Shown here: piece by piece, positions 24,740 through 33,500 of the stretch
Position numbering within the stretch: position 1 is the stretch's first letter
Layout: each line of letters starts with the position of its first letter
Virus record (IMG/VR): IMGVR_UViG_3300026097_001382
Coordinates: 1-33,920 of that record
DNA: 33,920 nt
Source: a virus
Strand: one strand, 5' to 3'
Position numbers and translations under genes: made by a program
The notes under the pieces: generated by a model
What the model saw: only the letters and a program-made list of their open reading frames with translations
Databases searched by the model: none
What the model was told of the DNA's origin: nothing

Positions 24740-24764
24740 TTAAATTTTTTTTGTATTTTAGTGT
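24712..24764 (+). repeat. Direct repeat, left copy (GIY-YIG gene tail plus promoter)
   Basis: Aligns without gaps to 25425-25477 at an offset of 713 nt. The core CGAAAAGATTTGGAATAGT (19 nt) is identical; flanks differ at scattered bases. It includes the last codons of the GIY-YIG gene and the -33/-7 promoter. Confidence 0.85.
24730..24761 (+). promoter_or_regulatory. Bacteroidota-type promoter before the SGNH-like gene
   Basis: TTTG at 24730-24733, exactly 20 nt, then TATTTTAG at 24754-24761 (TAnnTTTG with one mismatch). The -33 box lies in the last codons of the GIY-YIG gene. The SGNH-like gene starts at 24780. Confidence 0.65.
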
Positions 24765-24779
24765 AAAAGGTATATTGTA

Positions 24780-25427
24780 ATGAAAAATATCTGGATTTTC
24801 GGTAGTTGTTTTTCTTGGGGGTATGGTTGTAGACCATCATATGAATATTCACAAAAATATAAAACCCAAGATGATAAATTATGGACAAGTATCTTATCTG
24901 ATAAACTAGAATTAAACTTAATAGATAAATCTATTCCTACTTATGCAACAAATTTTGATGTATTAAAATCGTTTATCTTAAATATCAACGATATTAAAAG
25001 TGGTGATATTGTTATCTATGAAATAGTCAAACCTCTTGGTTTTTTAAAACTAAATCAGTCAAAAACTAAAGTAAGGGGATATACATCATATACTTTTGAT
25101 AAAGATAAGTTTTGGAGAAATGATGAGGATAAAAAAATAGGTATTCAATATGTTGATTTAAATATCAAGGGATATGACAAACAATGGGTAGATTTCTTTT
25201 ATCCACAAGTAGATAGTTTATCTAAAATTTTATTAGATAAAAATATTAAAACATTTGTTTGGTCATACGAAGTATATGAGGGAGAATCTAGATTTGAAAG
25301 TATATCTACTGCCACTAATGAATCTATTAGTGATTATCATTATAGTTTTGAAGGTCATAGACAAATGTCTAAATATATATTAAATATGATTGAAAGTAAT
25401 CAACATATTAAGTCTAAATTAATTTAA
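24780..25427 (+). CDS. SGNH-hydrolase-like protein
   Basis: SGNH proteins are esterases, lipases or acetyl-transfer enzymes with a Ser-Asp-His site. The 215-residue protein has the block I equivalent IFGSCFSWG (6-14), where Ser9 or Ser12 is the candidate nucleophile, and the block V equivalent DYHYSFEGHRQMS (185-197), matching D-x-H-x-S-x-x-G-H with Asp185 and His187. Blocks II and III are not clear, so activity is probable but unproved. It has no signal peptide. It may deacylate or acylate a sugar. The gene is flanked by direct repeats (24712 and 25425) and has its own host-type promoter, so it looks like an inserted cassette. A second, diverged SGNH-like gene is at 29743-30447. Confidence 0.7.
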   Translation: MKNIWIFGSCFSWGYGCRPSYEYSQKYKTQDDKLWTSILSDKLELNLIDKSIPTYATNFDVLKSFILNINDIKSGDIVIYEIVKPLGFLKLNQSKTKVRGYTSYTFDKDKFWRNDEDKKIGIQYVDLNIKGYDKQWVDFFYPQVDSLSKILLDKNIKTFVWSYEVYEGESRFESISTATNESISDYHYSFEGHRQMSKYILNMIESNQHIKSKLI

Positions 25428-25477
25428 GTTATATCGAAAAGATTTGGAATAGTGAATTATTTTTCGTATATTTGTAC
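25425..25477 (+). repeat. Direct repeat, right copy (remnant gene tail plus promoter)
   Basis: Begins at the SGNH-like stop codon. It still encodes K-L-Y-R-K-D-L-E-stop in the frame matching the GIY-YIG gene (left copy K-F-Y-R-K-D-L-E-stop), though no gene uses it here. It includes the primase promoter. Confidence 0.85.
25443..25474 (+). promoter_or_regulatory. Bacteroidota-type promoter for the primase operon
   Basis: TTTG at 25443-25446, exactly 20 nt, then TATATTTG at 25467-25474, a perfect TAnnTTTG. It is the best host-type promoter in the window. It precedes the primase ATG at 25490 by 15 nt and should also serve the nuclease gene. Confidence 0.82.
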
Positions 25478-25489
25478 TCAAATTAAAAT

Positions 25490-26431
25490 ATGATATCACA
25501 TCACGATAAACAACAAGTAGTAAATATACTCAACGAAGTATTGGGTTATGGTACTTCTATGAAAGGAGATGAACAAGCACACCATTGTCCGTTCTGCCAT
25601 CACCACAAAAAGAAGTTACAGGTAAACCTACAAACTCAACAATGGCACTGTTGGGTATGTGATTCAAAGGGTAGAAAGATTTCTTCGTTACTTAGAAGAC
25701 TTCATGTAGATGCCCATAAACTGAAAAAGTTATATGAAATCTATGGAGATGATTATGTAGTATATCAACAAGATACTGAAGAAGAAAAGGTAGAGTTGAG
25801 GTTACCTAAAGAGTTTCAATCACTATTAAAACAACCAAAAGGATTAAATCCTTTGTTCGGAAAGGTGAAAGAATATGCAAAAAGAAGAGGAATCACACGA
25901 GAAGATATCATCAGATATAATATTGGGTTTTGTGATACTGGTCTTTATACCAATCGTATTATTATTCCTTCCTATGATTCAAATAATAAACTTAATTACT
26001 TCATCGCGAGGAGTGTATATGATGAGGAAAAATTTAAATACAAAAATCCGCCGGTTTCGAAAAATGTTATTATGTTTGAAAATCAAATAAATTGGAATGA
26101 ACCCATTACCTTAGTAGAGGGAGTATTTGATGCAATGGCAGTAAAAAGAAATGCAATCCCTCTACTTGGTAAGTTCGTACCAAAAAAATTAAACGATAGT
26201 ATATATAAACATGGAGTAACCAAAATCAATATCTTACTCGATGAAGATGCACAAGAACAAGCACTAAGACATACCATACAGTTCCAAAATCAAGGTATAG
26301 AAACTAGAAATATACTCCCATCAAATAAAGATGCTTCGGATATGGGATTTAAAGAAGTTAACACAATACTAAAAAATTCACAAAAAACAGGATTCGGTGA
26401 TATTATATCACAAAAATTAAAAGGTTTATGA
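25490..26431 (+). CDS. gp61: DNA primase, T4 gp61-like (DnaG type)
   Basis: The primase makes short RNA primers for lagging-strand synthesis with the replicative helicase. The 313-residue protein has an N-terminal zinc-binding domain (HCPFCHHH with Cys33 and Cys36; HCWVCDSKGRKI with Cys54 and Cys57). Next comes RRGITREDIIRYNIGFCD (about 132-149), as in DnaG-type RNA polymerase domains, and then a TOPRIM domain with Glu210 in LVEGVFDAMA and Asp251/Asp253 in LLDEDA. The length is close to T4 gp61 (342). The start follows a perfect host-type promoter, consistent with early expression. The stop overlaps the next ATG by 4 nt (ATGA), coupling it to the recombination nuclease. Confidence 0.92.
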   Translation: MISHHDKQQVVNILNEVLGYGTSMKGDEQAHHCPFCHHHKKKLQVNLQTQQWHCWVCDSKGRKISSLLRRLHVDAHKLKKLYEIYGDDYVVYQQDTEEEKVELRLPKEFQSLLKQPKGLNPLFGKVKEYAKRRGITREDIIRYNIGFCDTGLYTNRIIIPSYDSNNKLNYFIARSVYDEEKFKYKNPPVSKNVIMFENQINWNEPITLVEGVFDAMAVKRNAIPLLGKFVPKKLNDSIYKHGVTKINILLDEDAQEQALRHTIQFQNQGIETRNILPSNKDASDMGFKEVNTILKNSQKTGFGDIISQKLKGL

Positions 26432-29400
26432 TAATAAACAAAATTTATCATTTGGCAGATTTACACATTAGAAATCTCCAAAGACACAAAGAATATCGTT
26501 CAGTATTCAAAAAGTTTTTAAAACAAGTTAAAGAAGATAAAATCGAAGATTCGGTTATTTACCTTGCAGGTGATATTGCTCATGCAAAAACAGAAATGTC
26601 ACCAGAACTTGTACAAGAAATCTCGTGGTTCTTAACAGAATGTGCTAAGTTAAGAGAAACCATCTTAATCACAGGTAACCACGATTGTAACTTAAATAAT
26701 TCACATAGATTAGATGTACTTACTCCAATCGTTGAGAATCTTAAAAATGATAGGATTCATTATCTTCGAGATACTGGTGTTTACAATATCCACAATCTTA
26801 CTTTTGTTGTTTACTCTATTCTTGATAACAAAGAGAACTGGCCTAAAGGAGAAGATGTAGAAGGAGAAAATAAAATTGTTTTGTTCCACGGGCCAGTAAA
26901 CAAAGCACAAACTGATATTGGTTACACCGTCTCTTCAAACTCATTCCAAGTGGATATGTTTGATGGGTTCGATATGGCAATGTTGGGTGATATTCACAAA
27001 AGACAAACTTTTGGTGAAGGTTATGAGTGGGTTGCTTATGCAGGTTCTATGGTTCAACAAAATCATGGTGAGATGTTAGAGAATCATGGTTACTTATTAT
27101 GGGATGTTCCTACTCGTACTTTCACCGAACATCATATTCATAACGATTATGGATTCTTAACTGTTGATGTAGTTGATGGTAAAATTCCACAATGGGTTTA
27201 CGATGAAGTTGATACTAAACTTCCAAAGTACCCTCGTTTAAGATTGAGGTTTACCAATACCGAACCAAGTGATATGAAACTTCGTATCACCGAGTTGAAA
27301 AAACTATTCAAGGTTGCAGAAGTTACGGTAACAAGAACAGATACAATCGGTCAGTTAAAAACAAACCAAAAGGTAAATAAAAACATTGTTGGTGATGTTA
27401 AAGATGAAACTTTCCAAAACTCACTAATTAGAGATTATCTAGAAAGACAGTATCTTTTAGAACCAGAAGAATTAGATAAGATACAAGAAATAAATAAAGA
27501 GTTAAATACTCAAATAGATAATTCAGATATAGTAGGAAATATTCTTTGGACACCAAAAACCTTTGAGTTTTCTAATATGTTTTCCTATGGTGAAGATAAC
27601 ATAATCAGATTTGATAAAGCACACGGTATCATGGGTATCTTTGCTCCTAACGCAAGTGGTAAATCTTCAATGTTCGATGCACTATCATTTTGTATATACG
27701 ATAAAAACTCAAGAACACACATTGCTAAAAACATTTTAAATAATCGTAAAGATACTTTCTATTGTAAGTTTAACTTCGAGATTGATGGAGTAGATTACTT
27801 CATTGAACGAACTGCTAAGTATGTTAGAAAGAAAACTGCGGTAAAAGTAGATGTCAACTTCTGGTCTGAAAGTGGGGGTGTTACAACTTCACTCAACGGA
27901 GAACAAAGAAGGGAAACCAATACAAATATCGAAAAGTTCTTAGGTAAGTTCGAGGATTTTGTTTTAACTACACTATCTCTACAAGGAAATAATGCACTTT
28001 TTATTGATAAATCACAAACCGAACGAAAAGAAATCCTTTCTCAATTTATTGGAGTAGATATCTTCGATAAATTATACCAAAAGGCATCAGATGAGAATAG
28101 GGATAATGCAACACTTATCAGAAAATTCAAGTCCGATGATTTTACGACAAAATTGGCCGACATCGATACCCAATTAAAAACCGACAAGAATAATTACAAA
28201 TTGTTGGAAATAAACCAAACGGCTTTAAAAACAGAGGAAGAAACCTTAAATAAACAAATTATCAAATTAAACGAGAAAATCGTTAAGTTAAAAGCAGATA
28301 GTGGGGTTTCGTTGGATGAGTTGGAAAATAGACATTCTATTCTTGTAAAAAAGAAAAAAGAAGTTATCTTATCTAAATCATCAATCCAAGAAAAAATTAC
28401 TCATAGAGAAGAATTACAATTAACTCTTGAGGAAATCATTGATAAGTATGATGAAGAAGAATTAAGTAATTCTATTCAAGTGATTGATACAACCAAACGA
28501 GGATTAGAAAAAAATCAATCAGAAATCGATAAAGCTCAAATCAAGTTAGATTCTCTTTACGAAAGAAAACAACATTTAGATTCTCACAAATACAATGAAA
28601 AATGTGAGGTATGTATGGAAAACTCAGAAACCATATTACAAGAAAAGGCTAAAGTTGATTCTTCAATTCAAGATGGAGAATCTTATATCCAATCTTGGAA
28701 AGAAGTTAATAAAAAATTACAACGGATTTTAGATAATTCAGTCGGTATATTAGAAGATTGGAAAAATCTACAAGAATCAAAAGAAAAAGAAGATAAGATT
28801 GATAGAGAAATATCACAACTTCATAATCAACTTGCAACTAAAGAAACCGAAGAAGTTAAAGTAGAAACTCAAATCGATCAATTAGAAAAGTTGATTGAGG
28901 AATATATCAAAAACGAAGAACAAATTCAAGAGAACAAAGAAATTAGAGAAGAAATATCTGGTGTTCGTTCTAAACTTACCATCACTAAAGATGACCTAAC
29001 CAAGATTGATAAAGATATTCTAAGATTGAATGGTAAGATTTCTGCTCTACAAAATCAGAAAGAATCTATCATTGAACGAATCAATGAAGTTAAAGAATTA
29101 GAAGAACAATCTAAGTTATTTGATTATTACCTAAACTCTCTTTCTAAAGATGGTGTTTCGTATGAGTTGATTGAGAAATCACTTCCAATGATTGAAGGTG
29201 AGGTAAATAATATCCTTGCACAAATTGTAGAGTTTGGAATGCAATTAGAAATGGATGGAAAAAATATTAATGCCTATATAGTTTATGGAGACCAAAAGTG
29301 GTCTTTAGAAATGTGTAGTGGTATGGAACGATTTATTAGTGGACTTGCAATCCGAGTTGCCCTAATCAATGTATGTAACCTCCCTAGACCTAATTTCCTT

Positions 29401-29589
29401 GTGATTGATGAAGGTTTTGGTACTTTGGATAGTGAGAACCTACAATCCTTATTTATGTTGTTTACATACCTTAAAACACAGTTTGATTTCGTAATGGTAA
29501 TCTCACATATCGATTCAATGAGAGATGTGGTAGATGGTCTTATTGAAATTAAGAAAACACCAGAAGGATTTTCACAAGTTAAGTTTTAG
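26428..29589 (+). CDS. gp47-gp46: Fused Mre11-Rad50-like recombination nuclease (gp47-gp46 in one chain)
   Basis: T4 gp47 and gp46 (SbcD/SbcC, Mre11/Rad50) form a nuclease complex that resects DNA ends for recombination-dependent replication and host DNA breakdown. Here both lie in one 1053-residue frame. The N-terminal half is a metallophosphoesterase: HLADLH (Asp11, His13), LAGDIAH (Asp49), ITGNHD (Asn84, His85), HGPVN (His154), LGDIH (His190). The C-terminal half is a Rad50-like ATPase: Walker A GIFAPNASGKSS (403-414), long coiled coils around a zinc-hook CEVC (726-729), signature CSGMER (963-968), Walker B FLVIDE (990-995). All key residues are present and no stop or internal start separates the halves. 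Coupled to primase by ATGA. The convergent 3' end overlaps the next gene by 11 nt. Confidence 0.95.
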   Translation: MIINKIYHLADLHIRNLQRHKEYRSVFKKFLKQVKEDKIEDSVIYLAGDIAHAKTEMSPELVQEISWFLTECAKLRETILITGNHDCNLNNSHRLDVLTPIVENLKNDRIHYLRDTGVYNIHNLTFVVYSILDNKENWPKGEDVEGENKIVLFHGPVNKAQTDIGYTVSSNSFQVDMFDGFDMAMLGDIHKRQTFGEGYEWVAYAGSMVQQNHGEMLENHGYLLWDVPTRTFTEHHIHNDYGFLTVDVVDGKIPQWVYDEVDTKLPKYPRLRLRFTNTEPSDMKLRITELKKLFKVAEVTVTRTDTIGQLKTNQKVNKNIVGDVKDETFQNSLIRDYLERQYLLEPEELDKIQEINKELNTQIDNSDIVGNILWTPKTFEFSNMFSYGEDNIIRFDKAHGIMGIFAPNASGKSSMFDALSFCIYDKNSRTHIAKNILNNRKDTFYCKFNFEIDGVDYFIERTAKYVRKKTAVKVDVNFWSESGGVTTSLNGEQRRETNTNIEKFLGKFEDFVLTTLSLQGNNALFIDKSQTERKEILSQFIGVDIFDKLYQKASDENRDNATLIRKFKSDDFTTKLADIDTQLKTDKNNYKLLEINQTALKTEEETLNKQIIKLNEKIVKLKADSGVSLDELENRHSILVKKKKEVILSKSSIQEKITHREELQLTLEEIIDKYDEEELSNSIQVIDTTKRGLEKNQSEIDKAQIKLDSLYERKQHLDSHKYNEKCEVCMENSETILQEKAKVDSSIQDGESYIQSWKEVNKKLQRILDNSVGILEDWKNLQESKEKEDKIDREISQLHNQLATKETEEVKVETQIDQLEKLIEEYIKNEEQIQENKEIREEISGVRSKLTITKDDLTKIDKDILRLNGKISALQNQKESIIERINEVKELEEQSKLFDYYLNSLSKDGVSYELIEKSLPMIEGEVNNILAQIVEFGMQLEMDGKNINAYIVYGDQKWSLEMCSGMERFISGLAIRVALINVCNLPRPNFLVIDEGFGTLDSENLQSLFMLFTYLKTQFDFVMVISHIDSMRDVVDGLIEIKKTPEGFSQVKF

Positions 29590-29743
29590 GAACTCTTAAA
29601 ACACTTTTAGTTTTGGGTTGGTGGATTCTTTCTTTAATGAGAGTTTCTATCAACCCACTTTTTGTATAACCCATATCCGAGCAATATTCACACAATTCCT
29701 CGTATAAATCCTTTTTTACTTGTATTGTAGTATATTTTCCCAT
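29579..29743 (-). CDS. Small ribbon-helix-helix DNA-binding protein, 54 residues
   Basis: This short minus-strand gene starts at 29743, on the last base of the SGNH-like stop (TAATG), so it is coupled to that gene. The product opens with a beta-strand (MGKYTTIQVKKDLYEEL) and continues YCSDMGYTKSGLIETLIKERI, the layout of Arc/MetJ-type ribbon-helix-helix proteins (strand about 4-10, helix about 12-24, turn Gly25, helix about 28-40), which dimerise to bind operators. The basic tail is HQPKTKSVLRVPKT. The stop lies inside the 3' end of the nuclease gene (convergent overlap of 11 nt). Targets are unknown; the inverted repeats or promoters in this window are candidates. Confidence 0.75.
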   Translation of the reverse strand: MGKYTTIQVKKDLYEELCEYCSDMGYTKSGLIETLIKERIHQPKTKSVLRVPKT

Positions 29744-30447
29744 TACTTTATAAGAGGTTTAATTATATTTTCATAAAATATTTTATGACCGTTTGATGAT
29801 GGGTGAAAATCATGAGGCATTAATGCTTCACTTTTCCCAATTAAATTAATAATGTATTCGTTCATACCACCGTGTAATCCAAGTCTCCAAAAATTATCAT
29901 TGTAAATCTTATCAAAAATATATTGATTATTGATATATACTTCATCTGATATTTGTTCCCATCCCCAAAACATAAAATATGAAACATTTTCTGATTCTAA
30001 TATTCTTTGTAATGAATAAATTAACAAAAGTGTGTGTGTATAAAAAGAAGATTCTATCTGATTTAATTTATTAGTTACTTCACCCAATTCCATTTTTTCT
30101 CTCAAAAGATATTCATGAAAATGAACACTTGCTTCAATTGTTCCTGTTGGTAGATTATTTGAAAATTCTTCAACTGTTTTAGTATGTGCCCTCATTACAG
30201 CCGACCATTGAATTATAACAATATCATAATTAAAGTCTTTTTTTATAAGTTCATTTAGAGTATTATTATAAATCAACCCATTACTAGAAGAATCTAACCC
30301 CAAATTTGTGATTTTTATTTTATCTTTATATTCTTGATAAAGTAAATCAGAATATGGAATCCAAGACCTATCCGAGTTTATCCATTCAATTCTATCATTT
30401 ATTCTACTTTGTGTAAAAGAACATCCATTTATTAGTATATTATTCAT
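29743..30447 (-). CDS. SGNH-hydrolase-like protein, minus strand
   Basis: The 234-residue protein has an N-terminal INGCSFTQSR block (6-15, Ser10 candidate nucleophile) and a C-terminal DFHPSSNGH (213-221, Asp213 and His215), the D-x-H-P-S-x-x-G-H form of SGNH block V. In between, FNYDIVIIQWSAVMR (about 72-86) is the usual central beta-strand, and there is no secretion signal. It shares the overall plan of the SGNH-like protein at 24780 but little direct identity. It is transcribed against all neighbours, from a TATATTTAT box at 30478-30486, and is followed by the ribbon-helix-helix gene. Likely substrates are acylated sugars; this is inference. Confidence 0.7.
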   Translation of the reverse strand: MNNILINGCSFTQSRINDRIEWINSDRSWIPYSDLLYQEYKDKIKITNLGLDSSSNGLIYNNTLNELIKKDFNYDIVIIQWSAVMRAHTKTVEEFSNNLPTGTIEASVHFHEYLLREKMELGEVTNKLNQIESSFYTHTLLLIYSLQRILESENVSYFMFWGWEQISDEVYINNQYIFDKIYNDNFWRLGLHGGMNEYIINLIGKSEALMPHDFHPSSNGHKIFYENIIKPLIK

Positions 30448-30477
30448 ATTTTCTCATATTCTATATAATTCTATATA

Positions 30478-30486
30478 ATAAATATA
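30478..30486 (-). promoter_or_regulatory. Putative late promoter on the minus strand, TATATTTAT
   Basis: Read on the minus strand this is a perfect motif copy, 30 nt before the SGNH-like ATG at 30447. Its orientation follows the gene, which supports the motif being a directional promoter. Confidence 0.65.
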
Positions 30487-30503
30487 ACTTATTTTTTAAA
30501 GGG

Positions 30504-30512
30504 TATATTTAT
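30504..30512 (+). promoter_or_regulatory. Putative late promoter for the tail-fibre gene, TATATTTAT
   Basis: A perfect motif copy, 18 nt before the ATG at 30531, with ribosome-binding site TAGGAG (about 30519-30524). It is divergent from the minus-strand box at 30478, with 17 nt between them. Confidence 0.7.
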
Positions 30513-30530
30513 TAAGTATAGGAGTTTTAT

Positions 30531-33500
30531 ATGGCAATAATTAAGAAATTTTCATCTTACCAAAATCTAACAAACGTACAAACCGCATATGTGGATACTA
30601 ATCCGAATTCTGATTACTTTAGAATTACAGAATTTAATGAAACATTTACAGGTGGTAAAAATGGTTTCCTTATTGAAGGTTCGCCTTTATTAAAGGAAAG
30701 TACCGAAGTTAAGATTGAAATCCTTGATGTAGAAGGAAATCCTATCTATTATGAACCAGGTGATGGTATACCCGAATATTATGAGGGAATATCTAAATTA
30801 GTTTCTGTTCATGTATATGATGATACTCCCATTGGTCTTGGTAAGATAACAATTCTTGGTGAGGCAAAACAATTTATTGATATTAATGGTAATACACAAA
30901 ATGTACCAGAAAGTGAAAAGGGTTTTTATAATGTTAAGTGGGAGAGAACATTTCAAATAAATAAAAATTTAAACAACGAATCTATTGTTCGTTTTTATAA
31001 AAAACCTCAAATTCAAATTACAGAACTCGTAAAACCAATATTTTCTAAAACCATACCACAAGTTACCGATACGGTAGAAGTTACGGGAGAACCCCAAATA
31101 CCATCGTTTGATACTGATTTAAGTACATGGAGAGCAGGTACTACTTACAAACTAATACGAACAACGAGTTCTTGGGATAGAGATGTTGATGAAAATACAA
31201 TCACAGTTGATGTAAATGGAACTACCTTTTCTTCAAATATTATTGAAGTTTTAAATGATAGGGAAGTTCTTGTAGATATTCCATATACTGAAAATAATTT
31301 AGTTAAATCATTTGTATCACAATCCTCTTCAGTTACTTACTCAGATTTCCAAAATGAAATTGTAGGAGAATCTACCTTAACTGGTTCTTTTGCAAAAATT
31401 GATATGTCCCAACTTAAAACATTTGTTGGGGATGTTGCAAGAGTAAAGGTATTTAGAAAATCAAGACAATCTGCAGGAGATTTTCAATTTGTTCAAGAAT
31501 CTAAATTAGAATCTACAGAGTTATTACGAGATATTACTACCCAACAAAATACAGAATTATCATATGGTAGATTTGATGAAACTAACTTTGATACGTATTG
31601 GGAAACATCTTCTATTTCACATCCAACATCAATAAACTCTTCGGTATTATCACAAGCAGTAAAAGTTGATTACGATTCAAATGTAGGTGGTGTTCAAAAG
31701 TTAGTTACTAAAAATTCTTTTTCTATTTCTCAAGATGTAGAATATACTTTATCTTTTAGAACTTTATTAAGTGGTTCTATTGATTCTGAAAAATACATAG
31801 ATGTATATTTTAGTGGATCATATACAAATTCATTTGGAAATCCTGCTACATATACTCAATCATTTATGAAAATCGATGGCGATGATATTTACACTACTCG
31901 TCAAAATGTATCTCAAAATATTTTAGGTGAAAGAGATATTGATGCTAAACTAGTATTTGAATTTAAAGGAGATGATTGGTACATTTCAAATGTAAGTTTA
32001 AGAAATGCCCAAGAAACTTCATTTTCACCAGATGAGTTTACTTTAATACAAGATATACCAAGAAAACTAGCTTCTGAAACTTTTGATTTTCGATTTGAGT
32101 TTTACGATATAAATAACAATTACATACCTGTTGATGTTTTATCATCTGCAACTTTCGATGGTGGTAATGATTTTCCAACAAGTGGAAAGCTATTAACCTT
32201 TGAATCAGATAGAAATGCGTTTAGATTTGAAAGTGGTTCTGTTGCTAATCCATATAACCAAACCATACAATTTAAAGTAACATCACAAAATTTAACAGGT
32301 TCTATTTTATTTACATCTCAAGCATTTGATATAGATGGTAATTTATTAGACCCAAATGATTACACACAATATCCAGGAAATCTTACAAACATAACTCCAG
32401 CTGGTGCTTTACTTACACTAAGTAATTTTACAGGTTCTAGAGTGGATGGGTTACAAACTCCGTATGTTGGTTCAATTGTTTATACCTCATCATTAGAAAA
32501 TTTAGAAGAATTTGAAACAGTTTACAGATTAGAGGATGGTGATAATGCACCTCAACTTATTGTAACTTCTAATGCTAATCAATTTATTTACGAACCAACA
32601 ACTCTTTCACCAAAACCAAGTGGACAGAGTATTACCGTTCGTGCTCAAAGAAAAAACTTAGCATCATTAATTACTCCACTTACAATAAACAAAAGTGATT
32701 CAAATGGACCTGATTTAAACTTTGTAAGTACTCAAAATGGAATTGATACTTATACCATTTCTGCATTACAATTTTCATCTTCATTTTCTCAAAATAACTT
32801 TGATGAAATAACTTACTCATTCACAGGTTCAGATGTATTTGGTAATCAACAAAGTGATGAAATAACCTTATCAAAAGTAATTAACTTTGATGGGGTTTCT
32901 GTTGTTCTTTCAAATGAGGCAACATCATTTAGGTCAGATTCTACTGGTACAGTAACTTCTGATGAATTTGATGAAGGAGATGGTACGGTTGATGTTAGGA
33001 TAGGTTCAAATGTAATTTCACATAGTGAAGGTCTTGGTACAAAAAATACATTTGATATAATTTCAGTAACACCTTCAACTGGATTAACTGCAAATGATGA
33101 AACACCAACTACCAACTCATATGGTATTTCTGCAATGTCAGTTGATAAGGGTAATTTAACTTTGTTAATTAGATATAAGGCTGGTGATAATTCAACAACG
33201 GTAGATTTTAGTAAAAAAGTTTCTTATACTAAATCAAAAATTGCCGCTCCAGTCTTATCAATTGAAACCACGAATAAGGATCAAACGGTAAGTGCACTTT
33301 CAACTGGAGAACAAGTTGATTCTTTTTCAAATTCAGTAGTAAATGTTAAAGAACAATATGAAGGAAGTTCTAGTACACGAACAATTACATCATTAACCGC
33401 AACTTCATCTGGTATTTCAAGTATAGTTACTAATCCTACTACGGGTACGATTACTTTAAATGGTAGAACTTTAGCAAACGGTACTAACTCCACAACAATT

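Noticed and set aside
30448-30530. Possible tRNA or small RNA in the divergent gap
   Set aside because: Only AT-rich promoter-like sequence is present; no cloverleaf or stable hairpin is visible.
32846-33493. Minus-strand open frames under the tail-fibre gene
   Set aside because: They lie opposite one continuous 1130-codon plus-strand frame with convincing protein repeats and have no ribosome-binding site or family match; shadow frames.
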